A stretch of 64,000 nt of DNA from contig NZ_SZYH01000001.1 of assembly GCF_005298175.1 (NCBI RefSeq), positions 2,356,001 through 2,420,000 on the forward strand. The letters are read 5' to 3'. The stretch's first letter is position 1. Each line of letters begins with the position of its first letter. The stretch is from Marinobacter panjinensis. GTDB taxonomy: Bacteria; Pseudomonadota; Gammaproteobacteria; Pseudomonadales; Oleiphilaceae. This document shows, in pieces, positions 56,044-64,000 of the stretch. Position numbers and translations under genes: made by a program. The notes under the pieces are model-generated. The model made no database searches and was not told where the DNA came from. It was given only the letters and a program-made list of their open reading frames with translations.

Positions 56044-57714
56044 ATGTCCGACAACAACAAAGCACAGGGACATCACGAGTTTGACTACATCGTGATAGGC
56101 GCCGGCACTGCCGGCTGCCTGCTGGCCAACCGGCTGAGTGCAGATCCGGCCAACCGGGTATTGCTGATCGAAGCCGGCGGCCGGGACAACTATCACTGGA
56201 TTCACATTCCGGTGGGCTACCTGTACTGCATCAACAACCCCCGTACGGACTGGTGCTTCCGCACGGATCCGGACCCCGGACTTAACGGGCGCACGCTGAT
56301 CTATCCCCGGGGTAAAACCCTGGGCGGCTGTTCCAGCATCAACGGCATGCTCTACATTCGCGGCCAGGCCCGGGATTACAACCAATGGGCGGAGATCACC
56401 GACGAAGAAGACTGGAGCTGGGACAACTGCCTGCCCGACTTCATGCGCCACGAGGACCACTACCGTCTGGATGACGGCGGCGACGCCGACCCGGAACACG
56501 ACAAATACCACGGCCACGGCGGCGAATGGCGCGTGGAACACCAGCGCCTGAAATGGAAAGTGCTGGAAGACTTTGCCACGGCCTGTGTTGAGGCTGGAAT
56601 ACCCCGAACCCGGGATTTCAACCGGGGGGACAATGAAGGTGTCGATTATTTCGAAGTGAACCAGCGCTCGGGCTGGCGCTGGAATACCGCCAAGGCCTTC
56701 CTCCGCGGCGCCCAGAAACGCCCCAATCTCACCCTCTGGCATTCCACCCACGTGCTCGGCCTGGAAACGGAAACCTCCGATTCCGGGCCCCGTTGCACGG
56801 GCGTGCGTGTTGAGCGGCCGGATAGCGGTGAGGTCGTTGCCAGGGCGAAACGGGAGGTCATCCTCTCAGCCGGCGCCATTGGCTCACCGCAGCTGCTGCA
56901 GCTTTCCGGCATCGGCCCGGCTGACCTGTTGAAAGAGCATGGCATCGAAGTGGTGAAAGACCTGCCCGGGGTTGGCGAGAACTTGCAGGATCATCTTCAG
57001 ATCCGCTCTGTGTACAAGGTAAAGGGGGTCACTACCCTGAACACCATGGTCCATTCACTGGTCGGCAAGGCCCGCATCGGGCTGGAATATCTGCTCACCC
57101 GCTCCGGCCCCATGAGCATGGCACCGTCTCAGTTGTGCCTGTTTACCCGCAGCTCCGCCGAGTACGACTACGCCAACATCGAGTATCACGTCCAGCCCCT
57201 GAGCCTGGACGCCTTCGGCCAGCCGCTGCATGACTTCCCGGCCATTACCGCCAGTGTCTGTAACCTGAATCCGACCAGCCGTGGCACGGTACGTATTCGC
57301 AGCAAAGATCCGAAACAGGCACCGGCCATTGCCCCCAATTACCTGAGCACACCGGAAGACCGGAAAGTGGCCGCGGATTCACTGCGGGTGACCCGACGCA
57401 TCGCAGAACAGCCTGCTTTCATGCAGTACCAGCCTGAAGAGTACAAACCGGGCCTGCAGTACCAGACCGACGAGGAACTCACCAAACTGGCGGGAGATAT
57501 CGGTACCACCATTTTCCATCCGGTAGGCACCACCCGAATGGGCCGCGCCGACGATGAGCTTGCGGTGGTGGACCCCCACCTGCGGGTGAGGGGTGTGGCA
57601 GGTCTGCGGGTGGTCGATGCCGGCGTGATGCCCACCATTACCAGTGGCAACACCAACTCGCCCACCCTGATGATTGCGGAAAAAGCCGCCCGCTGGATCC
57701 TGGGCGGCGATTAA
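56044..57714 (+). CDS. GMC-family FAD alcohol dehydrogenase, candidate 3-hydroxypropionate dehydrogenase
   Basis: 556 aa. FAD motif DYIVIGAGTAGCLLANRLS, then PRGKTLGGCSSINGMLYIRG, SAGAIGSPQLLQLSGIGP and the active-site region FHPVGTTRMGRADDELAVVD, all intact; related to choline dehydrogenase and AlkJ. Next to mmsA and a LysR gene it resembles the hpdH-mmsA pair of pseudomonads, in which a GMC enzyme oxidises 3-hydroxypropionate to malonate semialdehyde. GGGGAAAG precedes the ATG. The substrate is inferred from this gene neighbourhood; a broader alcohol dehydrogenase is possible. Confidence 0.85.
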   Translation: MSDNNKAQGHHEFDYIVIGAGTAGCLLANRLSADPANRVLLIEAGGRDNYHWIHIPVGYLYCINNPRTDWCFRTDPDPGLNGRTLIYPRGKTLGGCSSINGMLYIRGQARDYNQWAEITDEEDWSWDNCLPDFMRHEDHYRLDDGGDADPEHDKYHGHGGEWRVEHQRLKWKVLEDFATACVEAGIPRTRDFNRGDNEGVDYFEVNQRSGWRWNTAKAFLRGAQKRPNLTLWHSTHVLGLETETSDSGPRCTGVRVERPDSGEVVARAKREVILSAGAIGSPQLLQLSGIGPADLLKEHGIEVVKDLPGVGENLQDHLQIRSVYKVKGVTTLNTMVHSLVGKARIGLEYLLTRSGPMSMAPSQLCLFTRSSAEYDYANIEYHVQPLSLDAFGQPLHDFPAITASVCNLNPTSRGTVRIRSKDPKQAPAIAPNYLSTPEDRKVAADSLRVTRRIAEQPAFMQYQPEEYKPGLQYQTDEELTKLAGDIGTTIFHPVGTTRMGRADDELAVVDPHLRVRGVAGLRVVDAGVMPTITSGNTNSPTLMIAEKAARWILGGD

Positions 57715-57733
57715 TCTCGCTTCTGGCCTCTGA

Positions 57734-60190
57734 TCAGGCCGGGTTATGGTCGATCAGCGTGTCCTTGTTGCGGGCAAACTCGTCGAACGGGAAGTCGTCA
57801 ACGGTCAGCATTTCCAGGACTGTGGCTTCATACTGGCGCATGAAGTCTGCCTCTTCCTTGGTAAAGATATCCGCTTCCAGGGCAGCCTCGAAACGCTCTT
57901 CAGGATGCAGGGCTTCCATTGGCAACTGTCCTTTGGCATAAGCTTTGGTTGCCTTGCGATAGAGCTGTTCGGCCTTGTCGTAGTCTTTCAGCAATCCATT
58001 ATATTGGGCGACCGGGTTTTCAACCGCGCCCTTGCCTTCTCCTGCAGTGGTCCAGGCGCCCGCCAGCAGTTTTTCACGCACCGGGCTGTCGGTGGAGATA
58101 GCCCGGGCCAGTTTGCGGGACAGGTCGTCGTGGGGCTTGTCCCAGCGGCGGCCCAGGGGCATGGTGATGGCACGCAGGGCCAGGGCCACCGGACGGTTGG
58201 GCAGGTTCTGGAGGAATTCGTCCATGGCGTTTTCCGCGCGGTACAGCAACAGCGCCATGCTGTATTCCATCAGGTCCCGTTCGCCGTCGACCGGCTGGGA
58301 TTCGTGCCAGTTCTTGAGCACCATGGAGGCCAGGTAAAGGTTTGCCAACACATCGCCAAGGCGGGCCGAGATGAGTTCGCGCATTTTCAGCTCGGAGCCC
58401 AGCGTGGTCATGGCGGCGTCTGCGCACAGGCCAAAGGCGGCGCTGAAGCGGGCCACGCCCTGGGCGTATTTGCGGGCATGATGATCGAACGGCACATCGG
58501 CCTTGCCAATGCCCAGCGCCTGGGTGAAGGCACGGGCTGCGTTGCCGAAAATCAGGCCGGCGTGGCTGAAGAAGGCATCGTCGAAGGCGTCGATGTCGTC
58601 GTTGTCTTTGGCCGCCAGCTCCTTGAGCACATAGGGATGACACCGAATGGCGCCCTGCCCGAAGATCATCAGGCTGCGGGTCATGATGTTGGCACCCTCA
58701 ACGGTAATGGATACCGCCGCACCGCTGAAACCGATGCCCAGGTAGTTACGTGGGCCGAGGGTGACGGTCTTACCGCCGTGGACGTCCATGGCGTCGGTAA
58801 GCACTGCACGCTGCATTTCGGTCAGGTGGTATTTCAGAATCGCCGAAGGTACGGCCGGCTTCTCGCCTTTATCGATCATGTTGGCGGTCTGGTTCACCGC
58901 TGACTGGGCGATGTAGGTTTGCGCGGCGATGCGAGCCAGGGGCTCCTGAACGCCTTCCATATCTGCCACCGGCGTATTGAACTGGCGGCGAATGCGGGTA
59001 AAGCCACCGGCGGTGCCGACGGCATAGGCTGCAGTGCCCGCCGCACCGGAAGGCAGGGTAATACAACGGCCAACAGAGAGGCACTCAACCAGCATGCGCC
59101 AGCCCTGACCTGCCATTTCCTGACCACCGATGATGTAGTCCAGCGGAATGAACACGTCGTTACCCTTGATGGGGCCGTTCATGAACGGTGTGCCAATGGG
59201 GCAGTGACGGCGGCCGATTTCCATCCCCTTGGTGTTGCGGGGAATCAGCGCGCAGGTAATGCCATAGTCCTTGGTGTCGCCCAGCAGTCCGTCCGGGTCG
59301 AACATGCGGAAGGCCAGGCCCACCACAGTGGCAATCGGTGCCAGGGTAATCCAGCGCTTCTCGAAGTTCAGTCGCAGGCCGAGCACTTCCTTGCCTTCGA
59401 ATTCGCCCTTGCAGACGATACCGGTATCCGGCAGCGAGGTGGCGTCGGAACCGGCGCGGGGACCAGTGAGGCCGAAGCAGGGAATTTCTCGACCATCCGC
59501 CAGGCGCGGCAGATAGTGGTTCTTCTGCTCTTCGGTACCGTATTTGACCAGCAACTCACCGGGGCCGAGGGAGTTGGGCACGCCGACGGAGATCATCAGC
59601 ATTTCGTTGCCTGCCAGTTTCTGCAACACGGCTGTCTGTGCTTTGGCGGAGAAGTGCAGGCCGCCATATTCCTCGGGAATGATCATGCCGAAAAACTTTT
59701 CTTTCTTGAGGAAGTCCCACAGTTCTTCCGGCAGGTCGGCCCGCTCCACCGCTACGTCCCAGGAGTTACACATGGAGATGGCCTGGGTGCACTGGTTATC
59801 GACAAATGCCTGTTCCTTTTCAGACAGGCCGGTGTTGCGATTGATCAGCAGGTTGTGCCAGTCCGGACGACCGGTGAAAAGTTCACCGTCCCAGTTGACG
59901 GTGCCCGCTTCCAGGGCCACTTTTTCGGTATCGGAAACCTTGGGCGCCACCTTCTTGAACATGGCGAACACCCTTGGTGTCAGCCAGCTCTGGCGGAACC
60001 CAGGCAGGCCGGCGGCCGCTGTGATGGCCGCTCCTATAAACAGGATCAACGCCAACAGGCCCGACGCGAAGAACAGCGAAAGCAGGCCTGTCACTACCAT
60101 CACCCCGATAGCGGACCTGGCACCGGATTCGTTGCGCATTACAGCAAGGAGCCCGGCAACAGCAACAAGAAACAGTATGAAAGTCATCAT
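57734..60190 (-). CDS. fadE: Acyl-CoA dehydrogenase FadE
   Basis: First step of beta-oxidation of fatty acyl-CoA. The 818-aa protein matches E. coli FadE (814 aa): two N-terminal hydrophobic segments, then the dehydrogenase body with GVPNSLGPGELLVKYGTEEQ and CFGLTGPRAGSDATSLPDTG (flavin/substrate), VHGGKTVTLGPRNYLG, and a long C-terminal domain. It converges on the GMC gene with a 19-nt gap. It lies downstream of rapA on the same strand but a 100-nt gap allows its own promoter. FadE-type genes in this group are usually fatty-acid-induced; no clear operator was recognised. Confidence 0.95.
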   Translation of the reverse strand: MMTFILFLVAVAGLLAVMRNESGARSAIGVMVVTGLLSLFFASGLLALILFIGAAITAAAGLPGFRQSWLTPRVFAMFKKVAPKVSDTEKVALEAGTVNWDGELFTGRPDWHNLLINRNTGLSEKEQAFVDNQCTQAISMCNSWDVAVERADLPEELWDFLKKEKFFGMIIPEEYGGLHFSAKAQTAVLQKLAGNEMLMISVGVPNSLGPGELLVKYGTEEQKNHYLPRLADGREIPCFGLTGPRAGSDATSLPDTGIVCKGEFEGKEVLGLRLNFEKRWITLAPIATVVGLAFRMFDPDGLLGDTKDYGITCALIPRNTKGMEIGRRHCPIGTPFMNGPIKGNDVFIPLDYIIGGQEMAGQGWRMLVECLSVGRCITLPSGAAGTAAYAVGTAGGFTRIRRQFNTPVADMEGVQEPLARIAAQTYIAQSAVNQTANMIDKGEKPAVPSAILKYHLTEMQRAVLTDAMDVHGGKTVTLGPRNYLGIGFSGAAVSITVEGANIMTRSLMIFGQGAIRCHPYVLKELAAKDNDDIDAFDDAFFSHAGLIFGNAARAFTQALGIGKADVPFDHHARKYAQGVARFSAAFGLCADAAMTTLGSELKMRELISARLGDVLANLYLASMVLKNWHESQPVDGERDLMEYSMALLLYRAENAMDEFLQNLPNRPVALALRAITMPLGRRWDKPHDDLSRKLARAISTDSPVREKLLAGAWTTAGEGKGAVENPVAQYNGLLKDYDKAEQLYRKATKAYAKGQLPMEALHPEERFEAALEADIFTKEEADFMRQYEATVLEMLTVDDFPFDEFARNKDTLIDHNPA

Positions 60191-60290
60191 GGATACTCTC
60201 TGTCGTCCGTGGTTTTGAATGTCAAAAACTACAATTCGTTACGTTCAACCTACCTGATCAGATGAATTCTGACCAGCAACTGGTTCACCA

Positions 60291-63155
60291 TCAGGCAGTT
60301 ACAATCACCCGAATACCTTCCAGTGACAGGCTGGCCTGGCCCAGCGCCGTCTCCGCTGCCGCCAGCTGTTCCCGGAAAAACCCGATTTCGTCGTCACGGA
60401 TGGCCGGATTCACCTTTTTCATTGCCTCCAGGCGGCGGATTTCCGGGCCAAACACTTCCCTGACCCGGGCCAGAGCAGACGTTCGCAGGGGCTCCAGTTG
60501 CGGCTCGGCCAGTGCTTCCGCATGATCAACCATGGTTTCCACCTGCGGGCGGATCTGGGGCACGATGGCCTGGGCAGTGCGCCGGCGAATGTTGGAGCAC
60601 ATGTCGTTGAGCCGGTCGTGAGGCAGGGTTGCCGACAGATTCCGTCCGTTCACATCCACCAATAGCCGTAACGGTGAGACCGGCAGATAGCGGGACAGTT
60701 GCAGTGACTCCGGGGCCGGGCAATGCACCGTGAAAAGGGCCTCCAGCAACAGCGTACCTGGAGGCAGGGCCTTGACCGTCATACTGGCCAGGGCCGCCTT
60801 GCCCAGCCCGGAACTGGTGACCGATTCCATCACCCCGGTCACCAGCGGATGTTCCCAGCTCATGAACGCCATGTCTTCGCGCTCAAGGGCCTGCTGGCGG
60901 CTCCAGGTAACGGTCATGCCGTCTTCCGGCAGTTCGGTCACGTGCCCGGCCTGGTATTGCTCCCCCGGGCGCAGCACATCGGCATGTTCGGAGTGGTCTT
61001 CCACGTCCACTCCAAGGATGTCGCAGGCCTCGATCATGTAGTCCCGTACCCGGGCCGATTCCTCCTCGGATTCGATCTGGCTGATCAGTGCATCAGCGAC
61101 CTCAGGCCGGCAGGAATTGAGTTCAATCAGCGCATCCCGGCCGTTGCGCAGCAGGGTGCGCAAGCGTTCCGCCTCCTTCTGCGAGGCCTCAAGCAGGGCC
61201 GGCAGCTCTTCAATCTGGCCGTCAATGGCGGCCTGCCACTGGGCCGCAACATGTTCGTGCACCGCAACGCCCACTGAGCAGCTTTCGCTGAAGGCATTCA
61301 GGCCTTCCTCGAACCAGCGGTACTGGCTTTCCTGGGCTGTCCCCTGCAGGTAGGGAATGTGTATGTCGATGGTGTCGGTCTGGCCGATTCGGTCCAGCCG
61401 ACCGATCCGCTGCTCCAGCAAATCCGGGTTGGCAGGCAGATCAAACAGGATCAGGTGATGGGCGAACTGGAAGTTGCGGCCCTCACTGCCGATTTCCGAG
61501 CAGATCAACGCCTGGGCGCCCTGCTCGGTGTCGGAGAAGTAGGCGGCTGCACGGTCCCGCTCGATCAGGCTCAGGTGCTCATGGAACGCAGCACTGCGGA
61601 TACCTGCGCGAAGTTGCAGGTAGTGCTCCAGTGCCATGGCCGTCGAGGCATGGGCACAAATCACCACCACCTTGGCCGGTTTCAGACCGCTCAGGGTCTT
61701 TTCCAGCCAGGCAACGCGAGGGTCTTCCGCCAGCCACTGTTCTTCCTCCATCGCGGTTTCCGGGGTCAATCCGCCAATACCATGGACAATGTCGTTGTGC
61801 TGATAAATCCCGGGGCAAGGCAGTGCAGCCGGCAACGGATGGCGTTCCGGGAAACCCTTGATCGCCGCACGGGTGTTGCGGAAGAGCACGCGTCCGGTGC
61901 CATGACGGTCCAGCAGCGCATCAATCACCGCCTGTTCCGGTTGCTCGGCGGACATTAACGCGTCCAGTTCATCACCCAGCCAGTCCTTGAGGGAGTTGCG
62001 GTCATCGCTGGAAAGGGCCGTCACCCCCTGCTCACTGATCTGGGACACCACACGGTTGATCACTTCGTACTGTTTTTCTTCTTCCTTGAAGGCCTCCAGG
62101 TCGTGGAACCGCGCAGGGTCCAGCAGACGCAGGCGTGCGAAGTGGCTGGCCACACCCACCTGCTCCGGTGTTGCCGTCAACAGTAACAAGCCCTTGCTGG
62201 TTGCCGAAAGCTGTTCAACCAGACGGTATTCCGGGCTGACCGCTTGCGGACTCCAGGCCAGGTGATGAGCCTCGTCCACCACCATCAGGTCCCATCCCGC
62301 GGCAATGGCATCCGCCTGGGCCTGCTCACTGGCCATCAGGAAGTCCAGACTGCACAGCGCCAGCTGTTCGCTCTCGAACGGATTCTCATCGGCGTCGGCC
62401 AGGTCGTCGTCCTCTTCCGGCAGCTCGGCGAAGTCCTCCATGGCCTCGTAACGCCCCTGATCAATGATCGAGAACCGCAGATTAAACCGCCGCAGCATTT
62501 CCACCAGCCACTGGTGAATCAGCGAATCCGGCACCACGATCAGCACCCGGCGAGCACGGCTGGTGTGCAGCTGGTAATGCAGGATCAGGCCTGCCTCAAT
62601 GGTTTTGCCCAGGCCCACTTCGTCCGCCAGCAGAACCCGGGGGGCATAGCGTTTGGCCACTTCGTGGGCAATATAGATCTGGTGCGGCAGGTGTTGGGTA
62701 CGCGCACCAATCAGACCCTGGGCAGACGATGCCCGCAGCCGGTCCTGGTGTTGTGCCGTTGCCATTCGCAAACGGAACGCACCATTGCGGTCGAACTGCC
62801 CGGCAAACAAGCGCTGGTGGGGGGCTGAGAAATCCACCAGACTACTGAGCTTCACTTCGGAGATCTGGGTCAGATTATCGCTACCATCGTCAGCGTGATA
62901 CATCAGCACGCCGCCCAGATCGTCAACCGCCCGGACCAGATAACGCTCGCCATCAAAGGTCTCTATTTCTTCGCCAATCTGATAGATGATTCGCGACAGA
63001 GGGGCATTATCGATGGCGTAGGTGCGCTCTTCGTCTGCGGCGGGAAAGCCCAGCGTCACCCGGCGACCGGAAATATCCGTGACAATGCCCAGGCCCAGCG
63101 CAGTATCACTGTGGCTGACCCAACGCTGGCCGATTACAAATTCCGATGTATCCAA
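60291..63155 (-). CDS. rapA: RNA polymerase-associated SWI2/SNF2 ATPase RapA
   Basis: Helps recycle RNA polymerase after termination. The 954-aa protein (E. coli 968) starts with the N-terminal Tudor-like FVIGQRWVSHSDTALGLGIV; helicase motifs are LLADEVGLGKTIEAGLI (Lys184), VVDEAHHLAW (DEAH), LLLLTATPEQ and LEQRIGRLDRIGQTD (motif VI). I placed the start at a TTG (63155) because GGAGG stands just before it and the protein then begins at the family's conserved start; there is no ATG/GTG here and the longer frame from 63248 overlaps cysZ. Confidence 0.93.
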   Translation of the reverse strand: MDTSEFVIGQRWVSHSDTALGLGIVTDISGRRVTLGFPAADEERTYAIDNAPLSRIIYQIGEEIETFDGERYLVRAVDDLGGVLMYHADDGSDNLTQISEVKLSSLVDFSAPHQRLFAGQFDRNGAFRLRMATAQHQDRLRASSAQGLIGARTQHLPHQIYIAHEVAKRYAPRVLLADEVGLGKTIEAGLILHYQLHTSRARRVLIVVPDSLIHQWLVEMLRRFNLRFSIIDQGRYEAMEDFAELPEEDDDLADADENPFESEQLALCSLDFLMASEQAQADAIAAGWDLMVVDEAHHLAWSPQAVSPEYRLVEQLSATSKGLLLLTATPEQVGVASHFARLRLLDPARFHDLEAFKEEEKQYEVINRVVSQISEQGVTALSSDDRNSLKDWLGDELDALMSAEQPEQAVIDALLDRHGTGRVLFRNTRAAIKGFPERHPLPAALPCPGIYQHNDIVHGIGGLTPETAMEEEQWLAEDPRVAWLEKTLSGLKPAKVVVICAHASTAMALEHYLQLRAGIRSAAFHEHLSLIERDRAAAYFSDTEQGAQALICSEIGSEGRNFQFAHHLILFDLPANPDLLEQRIGRLDRIGQTDTIDIHIPYLQGTAQESQYRWFEEGLNAFSESCSVGVAVHEHVAAQWQAAIDGQIEELPALLEASQKEAERLRTLLRNGRDALIELNSCRPEVADALISQIESEEESARVRDYMIEACDILGVDVEDHSEHADVLRPGEQYQAGHVTELPEDGMTVTWSRQQALEREDMAFMSWEHPLVTGVMESVTSSGLGKAALASMTVKALPPGTLLLEALFTVHCPAPESLQLSRYLPVSPLRLLVDVNGRNLSATLPHDRLNDMCSNIRRRTAQAIVPQIRPQVETMVDHAEALAEPQLEPLRTSALARVREVFGPEIRRLEAMKKVNPAIRDDEIGFFREQLAAAETALGQASLSLEGIRVIVTA

Positions 63156-63190
63156 GAAACCTCCGACGGATTTAGCTGACTGTTGCGGTT

Positions 63191-63946
63191 TTATACGTCT
63201 TTGTTCGATGGCCCGTTCTCTCGTACCCAATAGGCGGTTGCCCCGCAAACCGCTGCAGGAACCACTACCAGGTTCAACACCGGCACCATCGCTGCCAGGG
63301 CCACCGGAAGCCCGAACCCCAGAGCCGACAAGCGGGTATCTCCCAACAGGCGTCGCAAGGCCGGAAAGCTGACCCGGTGGTTATCCGCCGGGTAGTCCAC
63401 ATACTGAAGCGCCATCATCCAGCTATTGAACAGGAACCAGAGCACGGCCGCCACCAGGTTGACCACCGGGATAACACCGATAATAAACAGGCCAACTGCG
63501 CGAGGCAGGTAATAGACAATTTTCTGAACTTCTCGCCAGAGCGCACGGGGGATATCGCGGACGATCTGGCTCCAGCCATCCTCGGTGCTGACTTCCTGAC
63601 CGGTCAGGTGTTTTTCAGTCAATTCCGCCAGATAGCCATAGAACGGAGAGCCGATCAGGTTAGCCACAATAACGAAGCCATAGGCGAGCATGAGCAGGAT
63701 CACAGCGCCATAGAGCAGCCAGAACAACCAGTCCAGGCTTTGCAACCAGGCCCAGTCCGGCAGCCAGCCCATGGCGGCCGCGATCATGGCAGTGAATAGT
63801 TCGGCCAGGAAATAGAACAGAAGGCCGAATAACAGAATATTGATGACGAGGGGAATAACAACAAACAGCCTCAGCCCCGGCTGCCGTATCAGCCGGAATC
63901 CCTCTCCGAGATATCCCAGGCCACGGAAAAAGTTACCTTTCAACAT
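63191..63946 (-). CDS. cysZ: Sulfate transporter CysZ
   Basis: Inner-membrane sulfate channel for cysteine synthesis, 251 aa. The family start GNFFRGLGYLGEGFRLIRQP and LRLFVVIPLVINILLFG, then NLIGSPFYGYLAELTEKHLTG and LFNSWMMALQYVDYPADNH, all fit CysZ (EI24-like fold, about four to six helices). The ATG at 63946 is preferred to a GTG at 63958. It is 35 nt upstream of rapA on the same strand, so they are probably co-transcribed. Confidence 0.92.
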   Translation of the reverse strand: MLKGNFFRGLGYLGEGFRLIRQPGLRLFVVIPLVINILLFGLLFYFLAELFTAMIAAAMGWLPDWAWLQSLDWLFWLLYGAVILLMLAYGFVIVANLIGSPFYGYLAELTEKHLTGQEVSTEDGWSQIVRDIPRALWREVQKIVYYLPRAVGLFIIGVIPVVNLVAAVLWFLFNSWMMALQYVDYPADNHRVSFPALRRLLGDTRLSALGFGLPVALAAMVPVLNLVVVPAAVCGATAYWVRENGPSNKDV

Positions 63947-64000
63947 ACCTCGCAGCACCTCAGCTTCAATGACAGTGACGGGGCGCAGAGCATATCATGT

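Noticed and set aside
58919..60265. 448-codon plus-strand frame opposite fadE
   Set aside because: Same type of shadow; no ribosome site and no recognisable sequence.
60191..60290. Fatty-acid regulator site (FadR or PsrA) before fadE
   Set aside because: CTGATCAG and CTGGTCAG strings resemble FadR half-sites, but neither a full FadR nor a PsrA consensus is present.

Overview
The window reads as chromosomal DNA of a marine, hydrocarbon- and lipid-oriented gammaproteobacterium, most likely Marinobacter or a close relative. Three things point there: pseudomonad-type core genes (coaD, ppk1, hemB, ubiC-ubiA, phoB-phoR with a Pho box, ilvD, rapA, cysZ); an oxidative and lipid-handling set (rubredoxin with rubredoxin reductase, two GMC alcohol dehydrogenases, two aldehyde dehydrogenases, AidB- and FadE-type acyl-CoA dehydrogenases, TesB, a lipase foldase); and a TRAP transporter. 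Genes are tightly packed, with several convergent pairs that touch or overlap. I saw no tRNA, rRNA, CRISPR array, prophage or intact insertion sequence. The genus is an inference from gene content.

Layout. 1-1.3 kb: end of a TRAP operon with a strong promoter and a 24-bp palindromic operator. 1.4-6.2 kb: a TetR regulator divergent from an aldehyde dehydrogenase / Tat-lipoprotein / GMC oxidoreductase operon. 6.2-12.8 kb: coaD, a DUF945 protein, ppk1, hemB, an orphan lipase chaperone and a small protein. 13-18.2 kb: TetR-AidB operon, DUF503 protein, PLP aspartate decarboxylase PanP. 18.3-26.7 kb: phosphate transporter, two cyclic-di-GMP proteins, MioC, TesB, rubredoxin system. 26.9-36.6 kb: hpt-ubiC-ubiA, phoBR, a response regulator, MltB, YdjM-like protein, RsuA, a one-domain asparaginase, PbpG. 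36.9-46.9 kb: EAL protein, ilvD, glutaredoxin, a divergent phosphoketolase, P-type ATPase, Yip1 protein. 46.9-49.4 kb: a decayed alpha-glucoside (agl) locus in which only the alpha-glucosidase looks intact. 49.5-53.2 kb: GST, alanine dehydrogenase, secreted dienelactone hydrolase, cold-shock protein, CrcB. 53.4-57.7 kb: a LysR regulator divergent from an mmsA / GMC operon that looks like 3-hydroxypropionate catabolism. 57.7-64 kb: fadE, rapA, cysZ.

The most unusual signals are (i) three dispersed copies of a roughly 110-bp stem-loop element at 15.5, 17.8 and 53.3 kb, each with arms of 28-29 nt that differ between copies but pair within a copy, enclosing a conserved 53-57 nt core that itself holds two small dyads; and (ii) the agl locus scar, where remnants of an ABC ATPase, a LacI regulator and a PfkB kinase are fused by deletions around an intact aglA. 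Several clear operators are visible: 1217-1240, 2208-2223, 29014-29031 and 54340-54360.
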